DNA of 56,112 nt, from assembly GCA_009026175.1 (NCBI GenBank), contig WBTZ01000012.1, positions 1 through 56,112 of the forward strand. The letters are read 5' to 3'. A program made the position numbers and the translations under genes. Positions within the stretch are counted from its first letter, which is position 1. Every line of letters starts with the position of its first letter. The DNA is from Zoogloea sp. GTDB taxonomy: Bacteria > Pseudomonadota > Gammaproteobacteria > Burkholderiales > Rhodocyclaceae. Positions 9,757-17,883 of this stretch are shown here, piece after piece. Under the pieces are notes generated by a model. That model saw only the letters and a list, made by a program, of their open reading frames with translations. It was not told the DNA's origin and did no database searches.

Positions 9757-10686
9757 ATGCTCAAGATCGATCCGCCCCCACCGCCGCCGGGCGCCACCCC
9801 GATGTCGGCCGCCTCGTCCCAGCTGTGGCTGCCCCGCCCTGCCCTGTCGTCCTGCGTGCGCGCGGTGATGAGCCGGGATACCCGCGGAGTGCCACTGCGC
9901 GAGGCGGAACGCTACAACCACTTTCCGGCCACGCCGGCCTGCTCCCTGGTCTGGTATTTCAGCGGCGAGGCCGAGGTGCTGCGCGCCCACCAGCCTGCCC
10001 GGGAGGACAGCCCTGGCACTCCCCTGCCGGACCGGATCACCTTCTGCGGACCGTTCAACCGCCCGGTGATCAGCCGCAATCCGGGCCCCATTCACGCCAT
10101 GATACTGATGCTGATGCCCGACGCCCTGGCGCTGCTGACCGGCATCGACCCTGGCGCCTTCATCAATCGGGTCGTCCCCGCCGCCGAGGTGCTGGACCCC
10201 GCCTGGATGGCCATGTGCCGGGAGGTGGACAGCGCCGCGGACGATGACGCCCGGGTCCGGATCATGGCCGGCTTCCTGGATCCCCGCTGGCAGCAGGCGA
10301 GGCCGGACGCCGACTCGCCCACCCGCTTTTTCCTGGACTGGTCCCACAACCTGGCCTTGCGGGCCGGCACCTCCGGGCTGGGCCGCAGCCTGCGCCAGGT
10401 CGAACGCCGGATCAAACAATGGACCGGCCAGCCCCTGCGCGAACTGCGTGGCCTGGGGCGCTCCGAGCAGGCCTTCTTCGACGCAGTGGTGGCCGGGCGC
10501 TCGGGGGACGTGAACTGGAGCGAGGTGGCCAACAACACCGGCTTTGCCGACCAGTCGCACCTGTGCCGGCAGACCCGCCGCCTCACCGGCTTTCCCCCAC
10601 AGGAGCTGCGCCGCCGGATCTTCGCCGACGAGAGCTTCTGGGCTTACCGGCTATGGGGCTTCAGCGAAAGCGACCTGCCGGACTGA
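9757..10686 (+). CDS. AraC-family transcriptional regulator
   Basis: About 309 residues. The C-terminal third carries the AraC/XylS double helix-turn-helix (SLRQVERRIKQWTGQPLREL; WSEVANNTGFADQSHLCRQT; RLTGFPPQELRR). The N-terminal part is an unassigned sensor. The start is uncertain: ATG at 9757 is chosen, but TTG at 9697 or ATG at 9802 are possible, and a TATACT hexamer at 9746-9751 could make 9802 the real start. It diverges from the ABC/LolA-like operon, so it is a good candidate to control that operon. Confidence 0.82.
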   Translation: MLKIDPPPPPPGATPMSAASSQLWLPRPALSSCVRAVMSRDTRGVPLREAERYNHFPATPACSLVWYFSGEAEVLRAHQPAREDSPGTPLPDRITFCGPFNRPVISRNPGPIHAMILMLMPDALALLTGIDPGAFINRVVPAAEVLDPAWMAMCREVDSAADDDARVRIMAGFLDPRWQQARPDADSPTRFFLDWSHNLALRAGTSGLGRSLRQVERRIKQWTGQPLRELRGLGRSEQAFFDAVVAGRSGDVNWSEVANNTGFADQSHLCRQTRRLTGFPPQELRRRIFADESFWAYRLWGFSESDLPD

Positions 10687-10704
10687 AGCGGACCGCGCCG
10701 GCCG

Positions 10705-10730
10705 CAAAAAGGGCGGCCGAAGCCGCCCTT
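10705..10730 (-). terminator. Rho-independent terminator of the acetate-kinase fusion gene
   Basis: Read on the minus strand, AAGGGCGGC-TTCG-GCCGCCCTT is a perfect 9-bp stem with a TTCG loop followed by TTTTTG. It lies 26 bp past the stop of the gene at 10756. It may also stop transcription from the convergent araC gene. Confidence 0.85.
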
Positions 10731-10755
10731 GCCGGGACGCAGGGCGACGAAGCCC

Positions 10756-13077
10756 TCAGACCCGGCTCTGGATCTCCTCGATGTAGCCCTGCATGCCGGT
10801 GCGGATGTTGGCGGCGTTGCCCTCGTCCGTATCGATGTGCATGGCCAGCCGGTAAGCCGGATTCACCCGCACCACCACGTCGCCGAAGATCAGCTCGCGC
10901 TCGCCTTCGACGCGCACCCGCACCACGTACTTGTCGCGCACCCGGAAGCGCCGCGCGTCCTCGGGGGTCATGTGGATGTGGCGCTGGGCGCAGATCACGC
11001 CACGCTCGATGACGGTGCTGCCGGCCGGGCCCTCCAGGGTGATCCCCGGGGTGTTGGTGAGGTCGCCGGATTCGCGGATGGGAGGCTGGATGCCGACCTT
11101 GAACTGCTCGGTCATGGCGATCTCGACCTGGGTCTCCTCGCGCGTCGGCCCCAGCACCCGGACGTTGGCGATGCGCCCCTTGGGGCCGACCAGGTGCACC
11201 TTCTCGGCACAGGCGAACTGGCCCGGCTGGGACAGCTCGTGTTCGGGGGTGAGCTGGTGCCCCTCGCCGAACAGCTTGTCCACGTCGGCCTGGCACAGAT
11301 GCACGTGGTGGGCCGAGATCTCGATGGGGATGGCCGGCGCCTCCTCGGCGCGCGCCTCCAGCAGCAGCTGGTTGCGCTCGATGGAGCGCAGGGTCTCCCA
11401 GGCCACCAGGCGCTCATCATCGTTGTTGATGACCAGGATGGTGACCGGCGAATCGTCCGCGGAGATGATGGCGTGGGAGCCGAAGTTGCCCAGGTTGCGG
11501 TTCTTTTCCTCGTCCAGCTTGATGCCCATGTAGCCGAGGCCCTGGCAGGCCAGGCTGCGCACGGTGGCGCTGGACTCGCCCACTTCGCCGGTGAAGGCCA
11601 GCACGTCGATGCCCCCCATGGCCGCCACGTAGGCGCCGATGTTCTTGCGCACCTGGTAGCAGAAGGCCTTGTGGGCCAGCAGGGCGCGGTGGTGGCCGTT
11701 GCTGGCGGCGGTCTCGATGTCGTGGATGTTGCTGGAGATGCCCGAGATGCCCTTCAGGCCACTGCCGGTGTTGATGAGCCGCGACAACGCCTCCGGCGAC
11801 ATGTGGTGATGCTCCATCAGGTGGATCATCACCGCCGGGTCGATGCTGCCGGAGCGGCTGGGCATGATCAGGCCGTCGGCGGGGGTCATGCCCATCGAGG
11901 TGTCCACCGAGCGGCCGTGGTCGATGGCGCACACCGACGCGCCGATGCCCAGGTGGCAGGAGATGATCTCCAGTTCGCCCAGGGGGCGCTTCACCACCTC
12001 GGCCGACTTGAGGGACACGTAGCGGTGGGAGGTGCCGTGGAAACCGTAGCGGCGGATCCCCTCCTGCTTGTACAGGTCGTAGGGCAGGCCGTAGAGGTAG
12101 GCGTAGGGCGGCAGGGTCTGGTGGAAGGCGGTATCGAACACCGCCACATGGGGCACGCCAGGCAGCTGCTGCATGGCCATGCGGATCCCGTCCACGTTCA
12201 CCGGGTTGTGCAGCGGTGCGAAGACGGACAAGGCCTCGATGTCGGTGATCACGTTGGGGGTGATCACCACCGCGCTGGAGAACTTGCTGCCGCCATGGAC
12301 CACCCGGTGGCCGACTGCGATCACGTCTTCCGGGTGGAAGGCGAAGACATCGCCGAGCAGCCGCGTGGCCTCGCCCATCACCCGGAACAGCTCGGTGAGG
12401 GGGAAGGGCTCGCGCACCTGGGTCTTGGTCTGGGTGCCGACACTGACCGTCACGCAGGACACAGCCGGATCGGAGTTGTCGATGATGCCGTGCACGTCGG
12501 AGCCGAGATCCTTGGTGTCATAGACCCCGAAGTGGATCTGGCTGATGCCCACATTGAGCGCCAGCACCTTGCCCGGCGTACCGTTGATCAGGGACAGGGC
12601 GTAGGGATCGTCCGACTTGGCGGCGCCGGGGGTCTGGCCGGCCACGATGTCCAGGGACATGTTGCGCATGCGGTCGAGCAGCAGGCGCGACAGGTAGGCC
12701 ACGGCCCGGGGATTGGTCAGGATGTGGCTGTTGAAGACAGCCTGGGGGATCAACAGCACATAGCAGCGGTTGCCGGCAATCACGTCTGCGGCCAGCTTGT
12801 CGCCGGTCAGGATCGACATCACGCCGAACACGTCGCCCGGGGCGAGCTGGGACAGCACTGAACGGGTGCCGGTGTTGTCGGTGACGGAGATCTCCGCATG
12901 GCCGGTGATCAGCACGCCGATGTACTTGCTGTCGTCGCCGGTTTCCAGGATGGCCTCGTTGCCCTCGTAGGTGGCGAGCTGCCCCTGGCTGACGATCTCC
13001 TCGACCTTGTCGGCCGGGAAATGCTCGAAAAGGCGTACCTGTTCGAGGAAGAACCGTTTCAGATCGATTTCACTCAC
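10756..13077 (-). CDS. Three-domain fusion: cyclic-nucleotide-binding domain, acetate kinase, PduL phosphotransacylase
   Basis: 773 residues from a GTG at 13077 (TGAGAA about 7 bp upstream; another GTG lies 4 codons earlier). Residues 1-135 are a Crp/PKA-type cNMP domain (APGDVFGVMSILTGD). Residues 170-565 are an acetate/propionate kinase with GHRVVHGG (256-263), FDTAFH (314-319), GFHGTSH (345-351), SRSGSIDP (407-414) and FTGEVGESS (495-503). Residues 580-770 are PduL-like with zinc-ligand motifs SAHHVHL (588-594) and QRHIHM (698-703). The pair would interconvert acyl-CoA and acyl-phosphate plus ATP in one chain. The kinase's first phosphate loop is altered: NVGISQIHF replaces the usual NAGSSSLKY, losing two serines and the lysine. 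No membrane segment is seen. Confidence 0.9.
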   Translation of the reverse strand: MSEIDLKRFFLEQVRLFEHFPADKVEEIVSQGQLATYEGNEAILETGDDSKYIGVLITGHAEISVTDNTGTRSVLSQLAPGDVFGVMSILTGDKLAADVIAGNRCYVLLIPQAVFNSHILTNPRAVAYLSRLLLDRMRNMSLDIVAGQTPGAAKSDDPYALSLINGTPGKVLALNVGISQIHFGVYDTKDLGSDVHGIIDNSDPAVSCVTVSVGTQTKTQVREPFPLTELFRVMGEATRLLGDVFAFHPEDVIAVGHRVVHGGSKFSSAVVITPNVITDIEALSVFAPLHNPVNVDGIRMAMQQLPGVPHVAVFDTAFHQTLPPYAYLYGLPYDLYKQEGIRRYGFHGTSHRYVSLKSAEVVKRPLGELEIISCHLGIGASVCAIDHGRSVDTSMGMTPADGLIMPSRSGSIDPAVMIHLMEHHHMSPEALSRLINTGSGLKGISGISSNIHDIETAASNGHHRALLAHKAFCYQVRKNIGAYVAAMGGIDVLAFTGEVGESSATVRSLACQGLGYMGIKLDEEKNRNLGNFGSHAIISADDSPVTILVINNDDERLVAWETLRSIERNQLLLEARAEEAPAIPIEISAHHVHLCQADVDKLFGEGHQLTPEHELSQPGQFACAEKVHLVGPKGRIANVRVLGPTREETQVEIAMTEQFKVGIQPPIRESGDLTNTPGITLEGPAGSTVIERGVICAQRHIHMTPEDARRFRVRDKYVVRVRVEGERELIFGDVVVRVNPAYRLAMHIDTDEGNAANIRTGMQGYIEEIQSRV

Positions 13078-13127
13078 GCTGATTCTCACTTCAGATTGGT
13101 GTGCCACAGGCCACAGGATAGTCCTGC

Positions 13128-13142
13128 TGCTGCAATGCAGCA
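13128..13142. promoter_or_regulatory. Perfect palindrome upstream of the acetate-kinase fusion gene
   Basis: TGCTGC-AAT-GCAGCA is a 6+6 perfect inverted repeat 51 bp upstream of the GTG start. It resembles CTGC-N3-GCAG operators reported for PhaR-type regulators, but the protein that binds here is unknown. Confidence 0.4.
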
Positions 13143-13277
13143 AAGCACATTTGCCACACTGGCACTCCCGGGGAGGGGCCCGCCACGCCGCCATAGGGCG
13201 GCGGCATGGCCCGTGCATAAGTCTAATGGGCTGTTGTGACGGTCATTCGTGGAAATTCTGAAGGGTCGGCTACCCGC

Positions 13278-13469
13278 TCAGGGCTTGTCGTCATCGGAAA
13301 GGCGGACAAAGGCACGGCTGGCGCGGCGCAGGAACGCCGTCTGGCGCAGGAAGGCGCGGCAACCGCGACAGAAGGCCAGGTGGACGCGCAGCTGGAGCCG
13401 CTCGCGCAGGCTGAGGGGGCGGTCCATGCCCTCCGACATGATGCGGGTGGCGCGACGACAGGTCAGCAT
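13278..13469 (-). CDS. Putative zinc-finger anti-sigma factor (zf-HC2 type)
   Basis: 63 residues starting [20 protein letters not shown], with a HLAFCRGC motif that matches the H-x3-C-x2-C zinc site of ZAS anti-sigma factors. It overlaps the end of the sigma-factor gene by 7 bp and is the last gene of the hvf-type operon. Small proteins of this kind bind and hold their cognate ECF sigma factor. There is no membrane helix, so the signal must be cytoplasmic or reach it through a partner. Confidence 0.72.
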   Translation of the reverse strand: MLTCRRATRIMSEGMDRPLSLRERLQLRVHLAFCRGCRAFLRQTAFLRRASRAFVRLSDDDKP

Positions 13470-14050
13470 GGTGCGCCCTCCCCGGCAAACCAGCCGGTGC
13501 TGAGGCACTGGCGCAGGCCCGCCCGCGCCCGGTGCAGGATCACGTTGCAGTTGTTGATACTGAGCTGCAAGGTGGTGCAGATCTCGTCGGTTTCCAGGCC
13601 CAGGAACTCCCGCATCATGAACACCCGGGCGGTGCGCGCCGGCAGCACCTCGAGGCAGGTTTCGAAGACCTGCCAGAACTGGCGCTGCGCCAGGGCCTCT
13701 TCCGGATCGCCCCAGGCCCGCGGCCGGCCGGCCGGGCTCCAGTGGCCGTTGTCGCGGAACAGGGTCTCGAAGGCTTCGTCCATATCGGCCTCATCCCGCT
13801 CGAGGCTGGACACCTGGACGCTGCGGCCGCGCTCCCGCAGGGCGTCGATGACCTTGTGGCGGACGATGGTGAACAGCCAGGTCTTGAGGGCGGAGCGGCC
13901 ACCGAAGCGCTCGACGCCCCGCAGGGCAGACTCCATGGCCTCCTGCACCACATCCTCGGCGGCCGCGTCGTCCTGCAGCTGCAGGCGGGCGAACTTGAGC
14001 ATCTGGGGGCGGAAGCTTGAAATGAGTTCGGCCTGGGGGGTGTCCGTCAT
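13463..14050 (-). CDS. RNA polymerase ECF-type sigma factor
   Basis: 195 residues with region 2 ([40 protein letters not shown]) and region 4 ([40 protein letters not shown]). It overlaps the DoxX gene by 4 bp and the anti-sigma gene by 7 bp. The placement inside the MNIO/precursor operon suggests it controls that operon, probably in response to copper or thiol stress. A candidate cognate promoter precedes hvfA at 16580-16608. Confidence 0.88.
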   Translation of the reverse strand: MTDTPQAELISSFRPQMLKFARLQLQDDAAAEDVVQEAMESALRGVERFGGRSALKTWLFTIVRHKVIDALRERGRSVQVSSLERDEADMDEAFETLFRDNGHWSPAGRPRAWGDPEEALAQRQFWQVFETCLEVLPARTARVFMMREFLGLETDEICTTLQLSINNCNVILHRARAGLRQCLSTGWFAGEGAPC

Positions 14051-14604
14051 GGCTGGCGGGCGGCTCCTGACAAAAGGACGCGACGGCGGATCCACGCATC
14101 CACGCTGAGGCGCCCGGGACCGAGCAGGATCAGCGGCAGCAGCATAGCAAGAAAGATCACCGGCAACTTGAAGTTGCCGAAGCCCTCGTCGCTGATCGCA
14201 TAGCCCTGCGCCAGCTCGGCCAGGCTGCCCCAGGCCTCGGGCCAATGCACGGCGGCAGTGGCCACCACCGTCAGCACGGCCAGCGAGACGCCAAAGAAGC
14301 GGGTGCCCAGGCCGAGCAGCAGGGCGATGCCGCCGGCCAGTTCGAAGGTGGTGGCGAGCTGCCAGCTGATGTCGGTCGGCACCTGGTCGAAGGGAAACGG
14401 GAAGCGCTCCCGGATGTCGTCGAACCAGTTGCGGCCATGGAGCTTTTCGAGGCCGGACTCGAAGAACTCCCAGGCCAGCACCAGGCGCAGGCCCAGCAGC
14501 GCGGCCCACTGGCCCGCATCGTCGAGGCTGCGGAGCCCGGCGCGCAACAGGGCAAGAGATGCGGAAAGCAGGCTGGAACGCAGGGGAACGGAGGCGGTAT
14601 TCAT
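14047..14604 (-). CDS. DoxX-family inner-membrane protein
   Basis: 185 residues with four predicted membrane helices, among them [39 protein letters not shown] and [20 protein letters not shown]. DoxX proteins frequently accompany MNIO/DUF2063 modules, where they may supply electrons or help membrane handling of the modified peptide; the exact role is unproven. The ATG at 14604 overlaps the hvfC stop by 4 bp. Confidence 0.85.
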   Translation of the reverse strand: MNTASVPLRSSLLSASLALLRAGLRSLDDAGQWAALLGLRLVLAWEFFESGLEKLHGRNWFDDIRERFPFPFDQVPTDISWQLATTFELAGGIALLLGLGTRFFGVSLAVLTVVATAAVHWPEAWGSLAELAQGYAISDEGFGNFKLPVIFLAMLLPLILLGPGRLSVDAWIRRRVLLSGAARQP

Positions 14605-15341
14605 GCTTGGACTCCCAGGATGATGCCGAGGCGGCGCAGGTCGGCCAGGGCGTGACGCCCAAAGTCTAGAAAAGCGGCATCCGCCTCCCGGCCGAGCTGC
14701 CCGGCCAGGCCGGCGAGGACCTCCCGTCCCCGCCGGCCCGCCGGCCCGAGCAGGGCGATGAGGGCCGCGGTGGCTGGGCTGAGTTCGACGAAGCACACCG
14801 CATCGCTGGCATCGCGATACACCAGCAGGCGGACGGGCTGCGGACGGCGCGGCCGGTAGCCGGGGCCGATGCGCTGTACCGGCCACTCGAAGGCCAGGGA
14901 CAACAGGGCGGGATTGAGCACCGGGATACCATCGAGCAGGTCCCCCTCCGGGTCCGCCGGGGCGCCCTCCCCGTCCATCAGGTCCACCGCCAGCTCGGCC
15001 CATTCATAGTGGGCCAGGGCAGCGAACCAGCGGGGCAGCGGCGGGGTGGCGCCGGCCTCCAGGTAGGCCACGAAGGCCCGGGGGATGTCCCGGAACCAGG
15101 GTGACTCGCTGGCCCCGTCGCGGAAGAAGGCACGGCACAGGCGGGCCCAGCGCTGCTCGCCGAGGCAGGCCCGGCCGACCGGGAAGCAGCGATCCAGGAA
15201 GCCGCGCAGGTTGGCGAAGAGCAGGCCCTCGTAGCGCACCATGGCCGGGGCCGGCACGCCGGCGGGCCGGGGCGTGCGCCCCCCGCTACGGATGCGCTGC
15301 CCGAAGCTGCGCTGGAAATCCTGCAGGTCCGGGGCGCTCAC
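14601..15341 (-). CDS. hvfC: DUF2063 (HvfC/BufC-type) partner protein of an MNIO enzyme
   Basis: 246 residues from a GTG at 15341 that overlaps the hvfB stop (GTGA). The N-terminal half is the DUF2063 domain: [70 protein letters not shown]. These proteins pair with DUF692 enzymes, bind the precursor peptide and deliver it for modification. The older 'DNA-binding' label of this family is probably misleading here, because every neighbour is a peptide-modification gene. Confidence 0.88.
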   Translation of the reverse strand: MSAPDLQDFQRSFGQRIRSGGRTPRPAGVPAPAMVRYEGLLFANLRGFLDRCFPVGRACLGEQRWARLCRAFFRDGASESPWFRDIPRAFVAYLEAGATPPLPRWFAALAHYEWAELAVDLMDGEGAPADPEGDLLDGIPVLNPALLSLAFEWPVQRIGPGYRPRRPQPVRLLVYRDASDAVCFVELSPATAALIALLGPAGRRGREVLAGLAGQLGREADAAFLDFGRHALADLRRLGIILGVQA

Positions 15342-16183
15342 GTCACCGCCTCCGGCAAACGGCTCGCCGCACGCTGCAGCGCGGCGATGCAGGCCACCTC
15401 GCGGCCGAGCTCGGCGAGGGCGGGAAACTCCGTGTCCCGCTCCAGGCAGGTGGGCACCGGCCCGCAGTGGCGGTAGGCCTCGGCCAGCAGGTCCCATACC
15501 GGGTCGATGACCGGCGCGCCATGGGTGTCGAGCAGCCAGCCGTCCTCCTCCACGTGATGCCCCGCCACATGGATGTAGCAGGTCCGCTCCAGGGGCAGGG
15601 CGCGCAGGAAGGCCCCGGCGTCGAAGCCGAAGTTGCGGCTGTTCACCACGATGTTGTTCACGTCCAGGTGCAGCAGGCAGTCGGCCTCCTCGATCACGGC
15701 GCGGATGAAGCCGGCCTCGTCCATCTCGGCCCCCGGCGGCACCAGGTAGCAGGAGGCATTCTCGATGCCGATGCGCATGCCCAGCACGTCCTGGGCCTGG
15801 CGGATGCGGGCGGCGGTCCAGCGCACCGCCTCCCAGGTCCACGGCAGCGGCAGCAGGTCGTAGAGCGGCCGGCCGTCGTCGCTCCAGGCGAGGTGCTCGG
15901 TGTAGAGGGCGATGCCATGGCTGTCCATGAACTGGCGGATGCGCTGCAGCAGGTCGGTATCCAGGGGCCGCATGCCGCCCAGCGACAGGGACAGGCCGTG
16001 GCAGACGAAGGGGTAGCGCTCGGTGTAGGCCCGCAGCTGGCGGGCCTGCCGCCCGCCGGTGCCGGCCCAGTTTTCCGGGGCCAGCTCGAAGAAAGCCACG
16101 CTGTCGGGCACCCCTGCCTCCATCGCGGGCAGCAGCTCGCGACGGAAGCCGAGACCGGCGCCGGCCGGCAGGCGGGTGCTCAC
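15338..16183 (-). CDS. hvfB: DUF692 multinuclear non-heme iron oxidase (MNIO, HvfB/BufB-type)
   Basis: 281 residues from a GTG at 16183 overlapping the hvfA stop. A TIM-barrel metalloenzyme: GLGFRRELLPAM opens the fold; ELAPENW, HGLSLSLGG, YTEHLAW, GIENASCYLV, LLHLDVNNIVVNSRNFGFD and HVAGHHVEEDGWLLDTHG carry the conserved Glu, His, Asp and Asn metal ligands. Known members oxidise cysteines of a precursor peptide, in HvfA/bufferin systems to copper-binding thioamide/oxazolone-type heterocycles. The ligand set looks intact. Its substrate is presumably the Cys-rich product of the overlapping gene at 16180-16500. Confidence 0.92.
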   Translation of the reverse strand: MSTRLPAGAGLGFRRELLPAMEAGVPDSVAFFELAPENWAGTGGRQARQLRAYTERYPFVCHGLSLSLGGMRPLDTDLLQRIRQFMDSHGIALYTEHLAWSDDGRPLYDLLPLPWTWEAVRWTAARIRQAQDVLGMRIGIENASCYLVPPGAEMDEAGFIRAVIEEADCLLHLDVNNIVVNSRNFGFDAGAFLRALPLERTCYIHVAGHHVEEDGWLLDTHGAPVIDPVWDLLAEAYRHCGPVPTCLERDTEFPALAELGREVACIAALQRAASRLPEAVT

Positions 16184-16500
16184 TTCCTGTCAGCCGCGCA
16201 CTTGCCGTCGGCCTTCTTGTCGCCGGCGCAGCTGGCCTCCTTCATCTTGTCGCCGCTGCACTTGCCATGGCCGGCCTTGTCGGCGGCGCAGCTGCCGTCG
16301 GCCTTCTTCGACATCTTCTTCTTCGCAGCGGCACACTTGCCTTCGCCGCATTTGCCATCCTTGGCCTTGGTGTCGGCCTGGGCGAGCTGATAGCCGCCGT
16401 CCAGCGCCTTGGCGGCGAAGGGGTTGTCGGCCGCATGGGCGAGGCCGGTGAGCATCAGGGTGGAGGCCAGGGCAGCAGTCAGGGTGGCGGTCTTCTTCAT
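16180..16500 (-). CDS. hvfA: Cys-rich precursor peptide with Sec signal (HvfA/bufferin-like)
   Basis: 106 residues. A Sec signal peptide (MKKTATLTAALASTLMLTGL, then AHAAD) precedes a Lys/Gly/Ala-rich tail with six cysteines in repeated contexts: GKCGEGKC, GSCAADK, GHGKCSGDK, ASCAGDK and DGKCAADRK. Known HvfA-type peptides carry EGKCG motifs whose Cys is modified by the MNIO; here one EGKC is present but followed by Ala, and the other sites are looser. A strong AAGGAG lies 9 bp before the ATG. The mature peptide should act in the periplasm, where relatives bind copper. Confidence 0.85.
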   Translation of the reverse strand: MKKTATLTAALASTLMLTGLAHAADNPFAAKALDGGYQLAQADTKAKDGKCGEGKCAAAKKKMSKKADGSCAADKAGHGKCSGDKMKEASCAGDKKADGKCAADRK

Positions 16501-16579
16501 GGTGGAGCTCCTTGCAGATGGGGTTGGGGTCAGCCCTGGCGGCCCCGCAACAGGTGCCGCAAATATCAGGTGCTGCTCC

Positions 16580-16608
16580 TTAGTCGGGGCAGGCCACGGG
16601 TTCTTACA
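16580..16608 (-). promoter_or_regulatory. Candidate ECF-sigma promoter of the hvf-type operon
   Basis: On the minus strand TGTAAG (16603-16608) and CGACTA (16581-16586) are separated by 16 bp and lie 80-108 bp upstream of hvfA. The TGTAA/CGxC(T) pattern is common for ECF promoters. Use by the sigma factor in this operon, giving autoregulation, is inference. Confidence 0.5.
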
Positions 16609-16678
16609 CGACCGGATCAAAAAAAACGGAGGAGCCGACGGTTATCATTGGCGCACTCCGGCTCAAGCCCCGACCCCG

Positions 16679-17290
16679 ATGGCCTCCGACTCCCCGACTC
16701 CCCACCACAGCCCCCTGGAAGACGTCCAGGGTGTCCTCACCGGCTGCCTGTTCATGGCCCTGGCCATCCTGATGTTCCGGGAGAGCCGCCTGCTGCTGGG
16801 CGGCACGGCGGGGCTGGCCTTCCTGCTCCACTACCTGGCCGGCTGGCGGCTGGGCCCCGTGCTGTTCCTGATCAACCTGCCCTTCTATGTGTTTGCCTAC
16901 CGGGCCCTGGGGCGCGCGTTCACGGTGAAGACCTTCTGCGCGGTGGCGGTGCTGGCAGGGTATACGGAGATGTTGCCGGGGCTGATCGCCTTCGAGCGGA
17001 TCGACCCGCTCTTTGCCGCGGTGATGGCCGGCCTGCTGGCGGGCATCGGCATCCTGATCCTGATCCGCCACGGCGCCAGCCTGGGCGGGCTGGGAGTGCT
17101 GGCGATCTACCTGCAGAAGGTGAAGGGGTGGCGCGCCGGCACGGTGCAGATGCTGGGGGATTGCGTGGTGCTGGCGGTCGGCCTGCTGGCCGTGTCGCCG
17201 GGCCAGGTGGCCCTGTCGGTACTGGCGGCGGCGGCCCTGAACCTGGTGATCGCCATCAATCACCGGCCGGACCGCTATTTCGGGGCCTGA
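16679..17290 (+). CDS. YitT-family (DUF161-like) membrane protein
   Basis: 203 residues with about five membrane helices: GVLTGCLFMALAILMF, LLGGTAGLAFLLHYLAGWRL, GPVLFLINLPFYVFAYRALG and MAGLLAGIGILILIRHG. GGTAGLAF and the LINLPFY segment are typical of YitT. The function of the family is poorly known. The ATG at 16679 is chosen because upstream in-frame codons lie in the hvfA promoter region and read as non-coding; no good ribosome-binding site is visible. It diverges from the hvf-type operon and converges on marR. Confidence 0.75.
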   Translation: MASDSPTPHHSPLEDVQGVLTGCLFMALAILMFRESRLLLGGTAGLAFLLHYLAGWRLGPVLFLINLPFYVFAYRALGRAFTVKTFCAVAVLAGYTEMLPGLIAFERIDPLFAAVMAGLLAGIGILILIRHGASLGGLGVLAIYLQKVKGWRAGTVQMLGDCVVLAVGLLAVSPGQVALSVLAAAALNLVIAINHRPDRYFGA

Positions 17291-17305
17291 GCGGCCCCGC
17301 CGGGC

Positions 17306-17779
17306 TCAGTGGTCGGCCAGGTTGTTGAAGATCTGCTCGAGATCCTGGCTGATGCGCATCAAGCGGGCTTCGCTGAGACCCGCGTAGCCGCGCAGGAAGA
17401 TCTTGCCGGTGGCCTGCTGGATGTCGGTCAGCAGGCTCTCGCCCTTGGGCGTCATGGAGACGTCGGTGATCCGCGCGTCGTCCGGGTTGGTGGCCGTCTG
17501 CACCAGCCCTTCGTCGCGCATGCGCTGCACGATGCGGGTGATGGTGGACAGCTTGATGATGGCGTGGGTGGAGATCTCCGACACGCTGAGCGTGCCGTGA
17601 TTCTTCAGGAGCAGCAGCACCCGCCGGGTCGGTACGTCGGTACCCAGCTTCTTGAGGACCTGCTCCATCTGCTGGGTGTAGATGGCATGGGCCCGCGCCA
17701 GCCAGTAGAAGGGGAACTCCTCGTAACGGAAGTTCTCGCTGGTCGGCAGGAAGCGGTTGTTCTTTTTTGCGCTCGACAT
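17306..17779 (-). CDS. MarR-family transcriptional regulator, candidate IacR
   Basis: 157 residues with a winged helix: LLLLKNHGTLSVSEISTHA (helix-turn), IIKLSTITRIVQRMRDEGLV (recognition), TNPDDARITDVSMTPKG (wing). MarR regulators usually repress degradation operons and release on binding the substrate. It lies on the same strand beyond the liv genes and close to the iac cluster, whose known regulator IacR is a MarR protein. That makes it a reasonable candidate to bind the CACGTG element found before both iacH and livK. The assignment to iac is inference, since seven genes lie between it and iacG. Confidence 0.82.
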   Translation of the reverse strand: MSSAKKNNRFLPTSENFRYEEFPFYWLARAHAIYTQQMEQVLKKLGTDVPTRRVLLLLKNHGTLSVSEISTHAIIKLSTITRIVQRMRDEGLVQTATNPDDARITDVSMTPKGESLLTDIQQATGKIFLRGYAGLSEARLMRISQDLEQIFNNLADH

Positions 17780-17883
17780 ATCGGGGTGGTTCTTGAAAGC
17801 CCTGAAGACTCGGCCCGGCCGGGTGGTCCGCCGGCGGCCCCGGGCATGATACCTGCACAAGGGGCCATCCGGCAGCGCGGGGC

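Noticed and set aside
10729-12861. Plus-strand open frame of 710 codons opposite the acetate-kinase fusion
   Set aside because: Antisense shadow of a clear three-domain protein; composition is low-complexity and unlike any family.
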